Positions 1 to 8,475 are shown, counted from the first letter of the stretch. The stretch is 64,000 nucleotides of DNA from Ruegeria sp. R13_0 (GCF_017743995.1 NZ_JAGHRB010000001.1:1-64000); one strand, 5' to 3'. Numbers and translations: made by a program. Notes: a model not told the origin generated them from the letters alone.

Positions 1-129
1 AAAGTACTTTTCTGTGTCGGTGAACTGCACGGCCAACTCACGCGGCGACAGATCGCTTTCCTTCAGAGCCAGGTCCTTGATCTTCTCACGCATCAGCTGC
101 GGAATGCGGTTCCAGACCCGTGATGGCAT
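1..129 (-). pseudogene. IS3-type transposase remnant (OrfB fragment, runs off the window)
   Basis: The minus strand reads MPSRVWNRIP, then a stretch with the core SPRELAVQFTD, ending TEKYF at the window edge. This resembles the helix-turn-helix region that precedes the DDE domain in IS3-family OrfB transposases. In family members as I recall them this stretch lies well inside OrfB, whereas here an in-frame TAA directly precedes the ATG, so the 5' part is missing. The DDE catalytic part would lie left of the window. It sits on the chromosomal side of attL, so it predates or is independent of the 21-kb element. The family call is from motif recognition only. Confidence 0.5.
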
Positions 130-172
130 TTATCGGCTTGTTTTCTTTGAAAATATGGTGATTTGCAAGGTG

Positions 173-191
173 AAGTGGTGCCCCCACACGG
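173..191. repeat. attL, 19-bp direct repeat
   Basis: The sequence AAGTGGTGCCCCCACACGG is identical to 21307-21325. It is the orphan copy of the tRNA-Thr 3' end left on the integrase side. Similarity to the right copy stops immediately after the repeat (CACTG here, ACTCG there), as expected for an attachment core. Confidence 0.85.
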
Positions 192-359
192 CACTGAACA
201 CAGCCCTCTCTATGCCTCAGAGTGCATCAGGGATGATATTTTTATCAAACAAAAACAAAGGTAGTATGCGGTTTGTTAGTCAAGGTGCCTCACTATGCGT
301 CTTGATACCGCAGAAAAAACAGGGGATAAAACGGGGGACATGAACGCGAAGAGGGGATA

Positions 360-1589
360 ATGGCCGGGTCACTCTATAAGCTGAGCGCTGCGACGGTCCG
401 AAAGGCTGGGCCGGGAAAGCATAGCGACGGGGGCGGGCTGTATCTCTATCGGCTGGCGTCAGGTGACCAATGGGTGTTCCGATTCACTATCTCGGGCAAG
501 CGCAAGGAAATGGGTCTAGGCGGGTTTCCCGGCGTGTCACTGGCGCAGGCTCGTGAAATGGCGGACGCCTATCGCGGGATCGTCAAGCGCGGCGGCAACC
601 CTATTGAAGTCCGCAACGCCGAGAAAGCGCGGGCGGCGGCGGATCAGGTTGCCAGCGACCCGAAGGCCAGAGAGCGGCGACTGCTGAAGAACATCGCGCC
701 CGAAGCCTTCAAGGCCCGCAAGCCCCAACTAAAAGGCGATGGGGAGGCAGGGCGCTGGTACAGCCCAATCAAAACGCACATCCTGCCCGCGTTGGGCGAA
801 AAGCCGGTTGAGGAAATCACTGGTGCCGTCATAGCAGATGCTCTGCGCCCGATATGGCACACAAAGACCGACGTAGCCCGAAAGGCGATTACCCGGCTGG
901 ATGCGTGCTTACGGCATGCCCGCGCGAATCGAATGGAGATCGATCGACACGCCATAGAAGACGCGCGTGAACTGCTGGGGAAGCAGGTTCACAAGGCTCA
1001 GAACATTCCTTCAATGAACTGGCGAGAAGTTCCAGGCTTCTACCAAACCCTTGAAGGAGGCGGCACGGTTCAGCTCGCTCTACAGTTGCTGATCCTTACT
1101 GGACTGCGCTCAAGGCCGATCCGCTTTGCGCAAAGCAATCAGATAAAAGGGAATGTCTGGACCATTCCGGCGGAACTGGTGAAAGGGCCGCGCGGGAAAA
1201 CTGATGAATTTCGCGTGCCACTATCTGTAGAGGCGCTGAGGGTTGTAGATCTTGCGAAAGAAACTGCCCGCGATGGCTTCTTGTTTCCGGGTGTACGTAA
1301 GGGCGTCATCAGTGATGCCAGCATGTCCCGGCATATGGAGCGGTTGGAGCTTGAGGCCCGCCCGCACGGGTTCCGGTCCAGCTTTCGCACGTGGGCCGAT
1401 GAAGCCACCAATACGAGCTATGAAGTGAAGGAAACAGCAATCGGCCACAAGGTCGGATCAGCCGTATCACGCGCTTACCAACGGTCCGATTATTTCGATG
1501 AACGGTTGCTACTGGCTGAGCGTTGGGCAGCATATGTCACGGGTGCGGAATCCAAGGTGATACCAATTTCGGGGGCGACTAGTGTCTAG
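360..1589 (+). CDS. Tyrosine site-specific integrase (P4 type)
   Basis: This protein should catalyse integration and excision of the element at tRNA-Thr. At 409 residues it has normal length for P4-type integrases. The N-terminal ~90 residues match the DUF4102 arm-binding domain (GGLYLYRL, MGLGGFPGVSLAQAREMA). The C-terminal catalytic domain shows the Arg box (LLILTGLRSRP), the H-x-x-R motif (HGFRSSFRTWAD), the second His (AIGHKVGS) and the nucleophilic Tyr (RAYQRSDY). The ATG is preceded by a GAGGGGA ribosome binding site. The gene lies 168 bp inside attL and points inward. All catalytic residues appear present, so it is probably functional. Confidence 0.93.
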   Translation: MAGSLYKLSAATVRKAGPGKHSDGGGLYLYRLASGDQWVFRFTISGKRKEMGLGGFPGVSLAQAREMADAYRGIVKRGGNPIEVRNAEKARAAADQVASDPKARERRLLKNIAPEAFKARKPQLKGDGEAGRWYSPIKTHILPALGEKPVEEITGAVIADALRPIWHTKTDVARKAITRLDACLRHARANRMEIDRHAIEDARELLGKQVHKAQNIPSMNWREVPGFYQTLEGGGTVQLALQLLILTGLRSRPIRFAQSNQIKGNVWTIPAELVKGPRGKTDEFRVPLSVEALRVVDLAKETARDGFLFPGVRKGVISDASMSRHMERLELEARPHGFRSSFRTWADEATNTSYEVKETAIGHKVGSAVSRAYQRSDYFDERLLLAERWAAYVTGAESKVIPISGATSV

Positions 1590-2090
1590 GCATCAAAACA
1601 GCTATCGAGAGAGTTCCCCAAACTTCGTCGCCGGGTTATCCCCAAAAGATACCAGAGCTATCCCCAAAAAGATTGGATTTCCACAATATCTTGCATCACG
1701 CGATAGCTTGACCACTCAATGCAGCAGCAGTACTCTGGGATGGTCAGTACCTTTCAGGGGAAAGCAATAGGAACAGAGGGGCGTCTGTCTCGCCAAAGCC
1801 AGGACGCCTCTCTGTTGAAACCGAAACCATCGAGTAGAAGGCTCGGAATAAGATGACACCAGAGGGATGCATTGCGAAAGCCGGTATCGTACAGGCTCTC
1901 TTCGATCTCCCCAGTGCAGCGGATGACATTCGTCATATACCCGCTGGTTATTTGTACTCACCTGCGGATAGGAATGTAAACAAGAATTTTCGCTCGTGGC
2001 GAACGCTTTTGCAGTGCATTCATCCAATTGGTGCCAAGAATATTAGCTGTCATCTCTGCTCCGGCCTCTGCATGTCCAAAGGAAAAAGAC
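1590..2090. other. Intergenic region behind integrase, no convincing gene
   Basis: About 500 bp between the integrase and the Xis-like gene. The ORFs here (for example 1582-1770 and 1853-2107) lack a good ribosome binding site and a protein-like composition. The only clear structure is a 12-bp inverted repeat, listed separately. Xis or Int arm sites and the promoter for the replication genes would be expected here, but I cannot assign them. Confidence 0.4.
1774..1814. repeat. 12-bp inverted repeat (hairpin or operator)
   Basis: CAGAGGGGCGTC at 1774-1785 pairs with GACGCCTCTCTG at 1803-1814 with one mismatch and a 17-nt spacer. There is no T-run on either side, so a simple Rho-independent terminator is unlikely. 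It lies between the integrase and the Xis-like gene, where protein binding sites would be plausible. Confidence 0.4.
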
Positions 2091-2285
2091 ATGGCAGAAG
2101 ACGCTAAGAAACCTAGAAACCTGATCCGCATCAAGGATGCAATTGAGCAGTATTCATTGAGCCGGTCCACATTCGACCGTGCTGCCAATGCTGGTTTCAT
2201 TACCAAGCATTCAGTAGGCAATGCTGCGTTCGTAGATACGTATCAGATTGATGCGTGGATCACAGGTGAAAGCCAGAGCGCTTAA
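2091..2285 (+). CDS. AlpA/Xis-like small DNA-binding protein
   Basis: A 64-residue protein whose body (LIRIKDAIEQYSLSRSTF ... VDTYQIDAWI) has the MerR-like helix-turn-helix pattern of excisionase/AlpA family proteins (HTH_17 type). Such proteins bend DNA at att sites or activate the integrase. I start it at the ATG at 2091, preceded by AAAGGAAAAAG, rather than at the longer in-frame start at 2028, whose extra 21 residues look non-coding. Its place next to the integrase and ahead of the replication genes fits a control or excision role. Confidence 0.6.
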   Translation: MAEDAKKPRNLIRIKDAIEQYSLSRSTFDRAANAGFITKHSVGNAAFVDTYQIDAWITGESQSA

Positions 2286-2405
2286 ACGAAACCCGCGCCA
2301 ATGGGGCAACATTGGGCACGGGCTATTTCGTTATATCTTGTAACGGCTTGGAACTAGCTCAGCATACAATGTTCGTCTCTCGCGCGCAAGCGGAGCAGAT
2401 AAAAA

Positions 2406-2780
2406 ATGGCTGTACATACAGGCAGTGAATTCAAATCAGAGCGCCCCCCAGCGGGCACACTGTGGGTAACAGGCTGGCATTGCCTGAAATCCAAACTAGG
2501 AACTTCAGAGTATCTTGTCGAAAGTGAGGGTGCGGAGCCGCGTTCGATACTCATCGGCAAGAACAAGAAACGCATTCTAGAGGCCCTCATTGATGGCCCG
2601 ATGTATTGCGCGTCGCCCTGCCGTTTGTCGCACTACATCATGCTTTTGCGCGATGACCACGGGATCAACATCGAAACCGAGTGGTTTAGCAATGATCCCC
2701 GCACCGGGCGCGAACGCTTTGGCATCTATGTTCTGAAAGACAAGGTGACCCGGATCGACCGGCAGGAGGTGCGCTCATGA
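2406..2780 (+). CDS. Hypothetical protein, possible winged helix
   Basis: A 124-residue protein I do not recognise by name. The middle (KRILEALIDGPMYCASPC, then LSHYIMLLRDDHGI) has the spacing of a winged helix-turn-helix followed by a wing-like segment (IETEWFSNDPRTGRERFGIY). This shape is common in small regulatory proteins encoded before primase genes in phage-like elements. A GGAG ribosome binding site precedes the ATG. It overlaps the next 34-codon ORF by ATGA, so it belongs to the replication operon. The regulatory role is inference. Confidence 0.55.
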   Translation: MAVHTGSEFKSERPPAGTLWVTGWHCLKSKLGTSEYLVESEGAEPRSILIGKNKKRILEALIDGPMYCASPCRLSHYIMLLRDDHGINIETEWFSNDPRTGRERFGIYVLKDKVTRIDRQEVRS

Positions 2781-2881
2781 GTACCTTTAGCCGTCAAATC
2801 CAAGTACTGCGCCGCAAAGGCATCTCTGAAGCCGCTGCACGGGTGATTGCCCTGCTGTACTTTGGGGAGGGACGCCAATGA
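2777..2881 (+). CDS. 34-residue coupled microprotein
   Basis: The reading frame encodes MSTFSRQIQVLRRKGIS, then EAAARVIALLYFGEGRQ. Its start overlaps the stop of the upstream gene (ATGA at 2777-2780) and its stop overlaps the start of the primase gene (ATGA at 2878-2881). This double overlap argues that it is translated. The peptide looks like one or two amphipathic helices. A GGGGAGGGAC stretch near its end is the primase ribosome binding site, so an alternative role is simply to couple translation into the primase gene. Confidence 0.5.
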   Translation: MSTFSRQIQVLRRKGISEAAARVIALLYFGEGRQ

Positions 2882-3735
2882 ATGGTCACGACCTGACATA
2901 CAATCTCGGAGGTGTGTGGCGCAACGGAAAGGGGCAAGCACCCTGTCCCTGTTGCCAACCTGAACGCCGCAAGGATCAAAACGCCCTGTCCATATCGGAA
3001 TCCGGTGGCAAGCTGCTGCTGTATTGCTTCAAGACCGGGTGCGGATTTCGGGACATCGCAGACGCGGCAAACCTACCTCCCAACTCTGCGCAGGTAGATC
3101 CGCAGGCGCAGCTTGAAGCGGATCAGAAACGCCGGGAGTACGAACAGCAAAAGCTGAATCAGGCGCGTGGTATTTGGGAGGCATCCAGACCCATCGAGCG
3201 CACCAAAGCCGAGGCGTATCTAAGAGGACGGGGCATCACTTGCCCCTTACCTCAATCCCTGCGTTTTGCTCCTGACATCTTCCATGGCCCGTCAACGTCA
3301 TGGTGCATGGCAATGGTTGCCAGCGTATCAACTGGCGGCATCCACAGGACGTTTTTCGACAAGCGGGGTAACCGCCTACAGAAGAACGCGAAGATGATGC
3401 TAGGCCCCTGTTCTGGTGGGGCAGTACCCCTATCAGAGGCTCAAGGGCCGCTTGTGGTGTGTGAAGGCATAGAAACCGGCCTATCCCTGTTGTCTGGGCT
3501 TCTGAGCGAGCCTGCGACGGTTTGGGCCACACTCAGCACCAGCGGAATGAAGGCCCTACGCCTGCCGGACAAGCCGGGGGCGCTGACTATCGCGACAGAT
3601 GGTGATCCAGCCGGACGGGAAGCGGGCAACGCGCTTGCATCTCGAGCGCATGCCCTTGGCTGGAATGTATCGTTGATGCCCGCACCAGACGGGCAGGACT
3701 GGAATGACGCCCTGACAGAGGGAGCAGTGAAATGA
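2878..3735 (+). CDS. DNA primase, zinc-finger plus Toprim domain
   Basis: A 285-residue primase-like protein probably used for element replication. The N-terminus has a CHC2-like zinc ribbon (CPCCQPERR near residues 24-32, then LLLYCFKTGCGF). The C-terminal half is a Toprim domain: the glutamate motif VVCEGIETGLSLLSG, then ATDGDPAGREAGNALA with the DxD acidic pair, and the conserved QDWNDAL end. This layout matches the short DUF7146/Toprim_3 primases common in alphaproteobacterial phages and islands. It overlaps the DUF3987 gene by 4 bp, and the two are normally paired as primase and helicase. Confidence 0.85.
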   Translation: MNGHDLTYNLGGVWRNGKGQAPCPCCQPERRKDQNALSISESGGKLLLYCFKTGCGFRDIADAANLPPNSAQVDPQAQLEADQKRREYEQQKLNQARGIWEASRPIERTKAEAYLRGRGITCPLPQSLRFAPDIFHGPSTSWCMAMVASVSTGGIHRTFFDKRGNRLQKNAKMMLGPCSGGAVPLSEAQGPLVVCEGIETGLSLLSGLLSEPATVWATLSTSGMKALRLPDKPGALTIATDGDPAGREAGNALASRAHALGWNVSLMPAPDGQDWNDALTEGAVK

Positions 3736-5240
3736 CAGACAAACGCAACCCAAACATTTTGCCTTTCGACCCCACATCGCAATGGCCCGATCCCGATATG
3801 AACTTTGGTCAGCCCAGCCGCCCGGCTGCACCCACTATGAACGACGCTGACTTCAATGAGGTCTTCGGGCCTTGGGCTGGTTGGATCAAAACAGCAGCCG
3901 AAGTAAAGAACGTTCCGAGCGATTATGTAGCGATGACACTTCTAAGTGTTGCGAGTGCTGCAATCGGGAATACCCGCTGGGCTGTACCGTGGAATGGATG
4001 GAAGGAACCCCCTGTTCTTTGGTCCATGTTGGTAGGAGATCCATCTGCGGGGAAAAGTCCTGCCCTGGACAGCGTGCTTGACCCTGTCAAAGAGATTGAG
4101 CGCATCCTGTCAGAAGAATACCGGCGCGCACGTGATGAGTGGGACGGCGAAAATGAACTTGCGTCGTTGGCGCTGGCACAATGGAAAGCTGACGCAAAAG
4201 CCGCGCTGGCTGAGGGCAACGAACCACCACAAAAACCTGATGAGGCAGACGCTGGACGGCCACCAGTCCGTGAACGGATTAGCATAACGGACATCACGAC
4301 CGAGAAGGTCGCGGATCTGTTGTCGTCTACATGGCGCGGTCTATTGCTGGCACGTGACGAACTATCAGGCTGGCTTTCCAGCATGGACCGATACAACGGG
4401 GGCGGCGACCGTCCTTTCTGGCTAGAGGCCTACGGTGGGCGTAGTTACACCATCGACCGTAAGAACAGCCCTGAGCCAATTGTCGTTGACCACTTGAGCG
4501 TTGCCATTGTCGGCGGCACTCAACCGGACAGATTGGCAGAACTCCTAGTGAAAGCTGATGACGACGGGTTGCTAGCCCGTTTCATGGTTGTTTTCCCCGA
4601 TCCCGTACCCATAGCAAGACCCAGTTCTGCCCTAGATGAACACCGGATGACAGAAGCGATAAACCGGCTTCGCAGTCTGCCTCATGCGATAGAGGAAGAT
4701 GGGGGCAAGCGCCCTTTCTTTGTCCACTTCAGTGAAGCGGGGGCCGATACGTTGCAAGGGTTTAGGGAGCAATGTCGCGGCTGGGAGGCTGGCGCGTCTG
4801 GATTGTTCAAGAGCCACATTGGCAAAATGCCGGGGCTTGTTGTTCGGGTCGCCAATGTTCTGGCTCATCTGGATTGGGCCGCGTCTGAAGGCACACAGTA
4901 CCCCTCTGAGATTGATGAAACGCACGTTGGTCGTGCTTGCCACTTCGTAGGGGAATACCTTCGCCATCACGCCTACCGAGCATATGGCGCGGCGAAGGTT
5001 CCGGCTGAGGTCGAAGGTGCTCAATCCATTGCCAGCGTGATCCGCTCGGAAGGTCTGAGGGTCTTCAAGGCACGTGATATCTATAATCGCCGTCGCACAG
5101 GCCTGACAAAATCCCAGCAGGTCAAAGCCGCAATATCGGTCTTAATCGAAGCTGATTGGCTGCGTGAGGTCCGCGCCGCGACCGGCGGTAGCCCGAGTGT
5201 CGACTATGCCGTTAATCCCAAGCTGGAGGTGGGTAAATGA
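3732..5240 (+). CDS. DUF3987 (YfjI-like) replicative helicase/ATPase
   Basis: A 502-residue protein with the DUF3987 layout. The Walker A motif is GDPSAGKSPAL at about residues 101-111, a long charged helix follows, and a segment with LLLARDELSGWLSSMD fits the Walker B/sensor region. The C-terminus (ARDIYNRRRTGLTKSQQVKAA) looks like a winged helix. DUF3987 proteins replace DnaB-type helicases in many phages and satellites and are found next to Toprim primases, as here. Start and stop both overlap neighbours by 4 bp. The replication-helicase role is from family knowledge. Confidence 0.8.
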   Translation: MTDKRNPNILPFDPTSQWPDPDMNFGQPSRPAAPTMNDADFNEVFGPWAGWIKTAAEVKNVPSDYVAMTLLSVASAAIGNTRWAVPWNGWKEPPVLWSMLVGDPSAGKSPALDSVLDPVKEIERILSEEYRRARDEWDGENELASLALAQWKADAKAALAEGNEPPQKPDEADAGRPPVRERISITDITTEKVADLLSSTWRGLLLARDELSGWLSSMDRYNGGGDRPFWLEAYGGRSYTIDRKNSPEPIVVDHLSVAIVGGTQPDRLAELLVKADDDGLLARFMVVFPDPVPIARPSSALDEHRMTEAINRLRSLPHAIEEDGGKRPFFVHFSEAGADTLQGFREQCRGWEAGASGLFKSHIGKMPGLVVRVANVLAHLDWAASEGTQYPSEIDETHVGRACHFVGEYLRHHAYRAYGAAKVPAEVEGAQSIASVIRSEGLRVFKARDIYNRRRTGLTKSQQVKAAISVLIEADWLREVRAATGGSPSVDYAVNPKLEVGK

Positions 5241-5593
5241 GCAGATGGTTAGACATAGCGCGTAAGGCCAAAGAATACCCCGGCTCTTACCCCGGCACCC
5301 AGCAAGAACCATTAAAAAGGGGTGGGGAGAAACGGGAACGCGGCTTTTTGCTGGTTTCTAGTGGGTGCCGGGTGGATGAGAGGGAAGGGCTACCCGCTCA
5401 ATTAAATCTCGCTCAGCAACCCCCAAATCTGGGACCAGTGCCCGACAAGGTTGGCGTTGGCGGCAGACCCGTCACGTGGACAGGCAAGGTTGTCAGCCTG
5501 GAGGATTGGCGAACCCTGACAAAGTGGGAGCGTCACGGCCCGAACGGGCGCGTTTGGAATGGAAAAACTCAGCAGTGGGAGCAGGCAAAATGA
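5237..5593 (+). CDS. Hypothetical protein
   Basis: A 118-residue protein of unknown function, coupled by ATGA overlaps to the DUF3987 gene and to the next gene. The N-terminus MSRWLDIARKAKEYPGSYPG is followed by a low-complexity middle; the C-terminus (VVSLEDWRTLTKWERHGPNGRVWNG) looks folded and conserved. The middle coincides with an 11-bp inverted repeat (5291-5301 with 5362-5372) and a 34-bp segment that recurs near attR, so this part may be constrained as DNA or RNA rather than as protein. Confidence 0.5.
   Translation: MSRWLDIARKAKEYPGSYPGTQQEPLKRGGEKRERGFLLVSSGCRVDEREGLPAQLNLAQQPPNLGPVPDKVGVGGRPVTWTGKVVSLEDWRTLTKWERHGPNGRVWNGKTQQWEQAK
5342..5375. repeat. 34-bp dispersed repeat, copy 1
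   Basis: The 34 bp here match 21094-21127 except for AG versus GA at the 19th-20th base. Copy 1 lies inside a coding region and copy 2 in non-coding DNA near attR. It ends with TGGGTGCCGGG (5362-5372), the inverted complement of CCCGGCACCCA at 5291-5301. Confidence 0.7.
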
Positions 5594-6159
5594 GTAAAGC
5601 AAAGCAGAGCAAAGAACTGACGGAAGCAAATGACAGGACCGTCAAGACTAAAGACCTTCCAAAAGTTGGCGTAGCGTTTGGCGGCTCTAACAGCGAGGGT
5701 CAGGTTGTGTCCCATAGCGAAGGGGCATTGAACAAGATATTCGGCACGGATGACGACAACCTAGCAGCTGCGCTTACTCAGCAAAGCTTGAAGGTACTGG
5801 GTAAGTGGGAAGCGGGTGACGGACCGCAAGGCAATGACGAGCGCGACTTTATGATGTCGATTATTTCTGACCTCGGCCCCCAAGATGCAATCGAACGAAT
5901 GTTGGCAGTTCAATTGGCAGCAACCCATATCGCCACAATTCGGCAAGCCGGTTGGTTGGCAGGGTCAGAGAACCAAATGCAGCTCGATGGACGAGGCAAC
6001 GGCTACAACAAGCTGGCAAGAACCTTCGCAGCACAAGTGGAAACCCTGCGCAAGCACCGCAATGGTGGAAAACAAACAGTCACTGTTCAACACGTCAACG
6101 TTGAGGACGGCGGACAAGCCATAGTTGGCAATGTCGAGACCGGGGGGAGTAAGAAATGA
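5590..6159 (+). CDS. Conserved element protein of unknown function
   Basis: I start this at the ATG at 5590, which overlaps the previous stop (ATGA) and gives 189 residues; the longer frame from 5476 reads the previous gene out of frame. The middle (DAIERMLAVQLAATHIA) is helical, and the C-terminus has the pattern QTVTVQHVNVEDGGQAIVGN. I recall this C-terminal signature from conserved hypothetical proteins of alphaproteobacterial phages and islands that precede HGG-type proteins, exactly the order seen here. Function is unknown; a DNA-binding or packaging-adaptor role has been neither shown nor excluded. Confidence 0.6.
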   Translation: MSKAKQSKELTEANDRTVKTKDLPKVGVAFGGSNSEGQVVSHSEGALNKIFGTDDDNLAAALTQQSLKVLGKWEAGDGPQGNDERDFMMSIISDLGPQDAIERMLAVQLAATHIATIRQAGWLAGSENQMQLDGRGNGYNKLARTFAAQVETLRKHRNGGKQTVTVQHVNVEDGGQAIVGNVETGGSKK

Positions 6160-6440
6160 AAGACAACCCCAACCCCATGCAAAAGGCTCATGCGGCCCCG
6201 CGATGCACGGCCACATCAAAACGCAGTGGCCTTCCTTGCAAGAATCCTGCGGTTAAAGGCTGGTCCGTCTGTCGGATGCATGGCGCGGGCGGTGGTCACG
6301 GTCCTGGCAAGGCGAACCCCGCGTACAAGCACGGGATGCGCACCAAAGAGGCCCAGGAGATGAGGAAAGATATCAATGAGCTTACACGAATGTCTCGTGT
6401 ACTTGGCAAGCTGGTTGATGATGGTGGGCAATCAGCCTAG
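6156..6440 (+). CDS. HGG-type Cys/His small protein
   Basis: A 94-residue protein with a probable metal-binding module: RCTATSKRSGLPCKNPAV, then VCRMHGAGGGHGPGKAN and YKHG. The C-x12-C ... C-x2-H spacing followed by a Gly-rich HG(A)GG patch is typical of small proteins found beside phage-type genes in alphaproteobacteria. It overlaps the previous gene by 4 bp and ends the plus-strand replication operon. A second, shorter relative is at 9886-10125. Function unknown; nucleic-acid binding is plausible. Confidence 0.6.
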   Translation: MKDNPNPMQKAHAAPRCTATSKRSGLPCKNPAVKGWSVCRMHGAGGGHGPGKANPAYKHGMRTKEAQEMRKDINELTRMSRVLGKLVDDGGQSA

Positions 6441-6472
6441 TTTTGGAATCGGCCCCTTTCCACCCGGCACCT

Positions 6473-7012
6473 TTAACCTAAGTCGTTGACTAGTCCGACC
6501 TTTGCTTCAATGAAGTCTTTAAGCTCCTTCACGGCGTGAACTGCCCCACCCAAAACTGGATTAGCCGCAGCGATTACAGATTGAAGCGAACCAAGTATAG
6601 AATTAACGAGTTTTAGTAGATACTCGAGTATCTTTCGAATTGGGCGATATCCAAACCAGGTAGGTTGCGTCGAATTTGCCAATTCAAGCATCTCTTGAGA
6701 TGAATCTGTCAGGGTGTTTAGTTTGTATCTTAGGTTTGGGCCGGTTAGACCGCCAGTAAACAGCGTCCTATCGTCTGCGACTGAAATTCCTTCTTCGATC
6801 ATTCTGAAAGCCCGGACGTTTTTTACCAAATCGTAGTAGGCTGAGCGTAGCAATTCTATCTCAGCGTTGAGAACACCCTCCATTACTCCGGGCATAAACT
6901 GTTCTTCGACAATATCCCCCAGAAACTTCTCCAGTTGGATAGTGAATTCGTAGAGTGCTTTTTTTGAAAGCTCGACGCTGGGGTCTTCTGGTAGCCTGAT
7001 TTCAAATGGCAT
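6473..7012 (-). CDS. Hypothetical protein, start of minus-strand cargo block
   Basis: A 179-residue protein I do not recognise. The N-terminal half is acidic and helical (KKALYEFTIQLEKFLGDIV). The C-terminal third is hydrophobic and amphipathic (ILEYLLKLVNSILGSLQSV, then an AANPVLGGAVHAV stretch), so it could associate with membranes or oligomerise. An AGGGAGG ribosome binding site precedes the ATG. By eye the gene is more A+T-rich than its neighbours, suggesting separate acquisition. It is the distal gene of a four-gene minus-strand block, 128 bp beyond the thermonuclease gene. Confidence 0.55.
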   Translation of the reverse strand: MPFEIRLPEDPSVELSKKALYEFTIQLEKFLGDIVEEQFMPGVMEGVLNAEIELLRSAYYDLVKNVRAFRMIEEGISVADDRTLFTGGLTGPNLRYKLNTLTDSSQEMLELANSTQPTWFGYRPIRKILEYLLKLVNSILGSLQSVIAAANPVLGGAVHAVKELKDFIEAKVGLVNDLG

Positions 7013-7140
7013 TAACTTCCTCCCTAATAAGTTACGGTATTAGTCTTTCTTTTCAAACAGGTCCGTCCTCAAACAACATGGACTTCTTGAAACACTAGTT
7101 TAGCAAACACTTTTCTTTCAAAGTTTAGCTGTGGTGAGTT

Positions 7141-7536
7141 CTATCGACAATAACCGGCCCTCTTTAGCCGTGATTTAGCTGCTGACGTCTCAAGGTGCCT
7201 ATATCGGCCACCAGAGTACCGTCGGCAGTCTAGCGCATGTCCAGCAGCGATAACAGCCGCTCCGATGTCCTGACCATCCGCATAGCAGACACCAACCCAG
7301 CGGTCATGGGTGCGTTCACCGTTCAACTGACAGGAGATAGATTTTCCACGAAGATAATTGACCATCCAGCGCTTGGCGTCCTGCCCTGAACGTGTACCCA
7401 GCTCGGGCGCATCGACGCCGTTCAGCCTAACCGGAGTGCCGTCCACAACGATTGTGTCAGCGTCTCGGACGTGCAGGGAACCCGCAATAGCTGGGACAGC
7501 CAGAAACAGCGCAGTGGTGAATATCAAGTATTTCAT
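7141..7536 (-). CDS. Secreted thermonuclease (SNase-like)
   Basis: A 131-residue staphylococcal-nuclease-fold protein, expected to cleave DNA and RNA outside the cytoplasm. Residues 1-19 form a signal peptide ending AIAGS. The catalytic residues are recognisable: Arg in VRLNGVDAPEL, Glu in the same motif, and the second Arg in ERTHDRWVG. The C-terminus is normal (AGYCR). It lies 6 bp downstream of the RadC-like gene and is likely cotranscribed. A secreted nuclease on a mobile element could degrade competing phage DNA or scavenge nucleotides; either role is inference. Confidence 0.85.
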   Translation of the reverse strand: MKYLIFTTALFLAVPAIAGSLHVRDADTIVVDGTPVRLNGVDAPELGTRSGQDAKRWMVNYLRGKSISCQLNGERTHDRWVGVCYADGQDIGAAVIAAGHALDCRRYSGGRYRHLETSAAKSRLKRAGYCR

Positions 7537-7542
7537 AATTCG

Positions 7543-8475
7543 CTAGAGAAACCCGTTGCTTTTGAAAGAGTATTCCTCCTTTTTCCCGACAATAACATGG
7601 TCATGTATCAAAATGCCCAATGTGTCACAGGCGTCCTGTATGCGCTCAGTCATTTCGATATCCGCCTTGCTGGGGGTCGGATCTCCTGACGGATGGTTAT
7701 GGACCAAGATTAGTGAGCTGGCGTTGAGTTCCAAAGCACGTTTAACGACTTCACGCGGATAGACTGGTACATGGTCGACAGTTCCTCTTGCCTGTTCTTC
7801 ATCAGCAATCAAGACGTTTTTGCGATCCAGGTACAGAACACGGAACTGCTCTACCTCGCGATGCGCCATTGCTGTGCGACAGTAGGTGACCAGTGCTTCC
7901 CATGATGACACGACGTCCCTTTTCATAACCTGGGCCTGCGCCATCCTGTGCCCGAATGCCTCGACCACTCGGAGATGATAATAGACCCAATCGGTTGCAC
8001 CTTCGACCTGAAGAATACGATACTTGGACGCAGCAATTACGCCGTTTAAATCTCCAAACTCAGCCAGGAGGCGCTTTGCCAGCGGTTTGACGTCAATCCG
8101 TTGAATCGCATTAAATAGCAGTAACTCAAGCAGTTCGTATTCAGGCATTGGCTCGTGGCCGCCCTTAAGGAAGCGTTGCCTCAGCCGCTCTCGGTGCCCC
8201 CAATAGTGTGGCCTCTTAGCCCCGTCATCCCCTTTGACCAGGCCGCCACCAGCAGCATTTTTAGGTGATAGCCGGTCACGGTTGACATAGGCGGGCGCGT
8301 AGGCGGGTTCCAAAACTGCGTCAGGTGGTGGAGTGCGGGCTTCCAGATCCTTCAAGCCTTGCAAAGCATCTTCCGAAAAACCGCTCTGCCCATCGTATTT
8401 GACCAGCTTGCCGAACCGTTTCTTGTCTCCGGCAATGACCTGTTTGAGGTGGTCAAGCATTTGGCTTTTCATCAC
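7543..8475 (-). CDS. RadC-like JAB/MPN-domain protein
   Basis: A 310-residue RadC-family protein. The C-terminal JAMM motif is intact (LVHNHPSGDPTPSKADI), after a helix-hairpin-helix-like region (EYELLELLLFNAIQRIDVKP). The N-terminal ~85 residues are an extension not usual in chromosomal RadC (about 220 residues). RadC proteins on islands and phages are common; their biochemical role is unsettled, and the old DNA-repair label is doubtful. Two adjacent ATGs occur at the start. It sits between the SH3 protein and the thermonuclease in the minus-strand block. Confidence 0.8.
   Translation of the reverse strand: MMKSQMLDHLKQVIAGDKKRFGKLVKYDGQSGFSEDALQGLKDLEARTPPPDAVLEPAYAPAYVNRDRLSPKNAAGGGLVKGDDGAKRPHYWGHRERLRQRFLKGGHEPMPEYELLELLLFNAIQRIDVKPLAKRLLAEFGDLNGVIAASKYRILQVEGATDWVYYHLRVVEAFGHRMAQAQVMKRDVVSSWEALVTYCRTAMAHREVEQFRVLYLDRKNVLIADEEQARGTVDHVPVYPREVVKRALELNASSLILVHNHPSGDPTPSKADIEMTERIQDACDTLGILIHDHVIVGKKEEYSFKSNGFL

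Noticed and set aside
1853..2107. 84-residue plus-strand ORF before the Xis-like gene
   Set aside because: It overlaps the well-supported Xis-like start in another frame, has no good ribosome binding site, and its C-terminus is a frame artefact.
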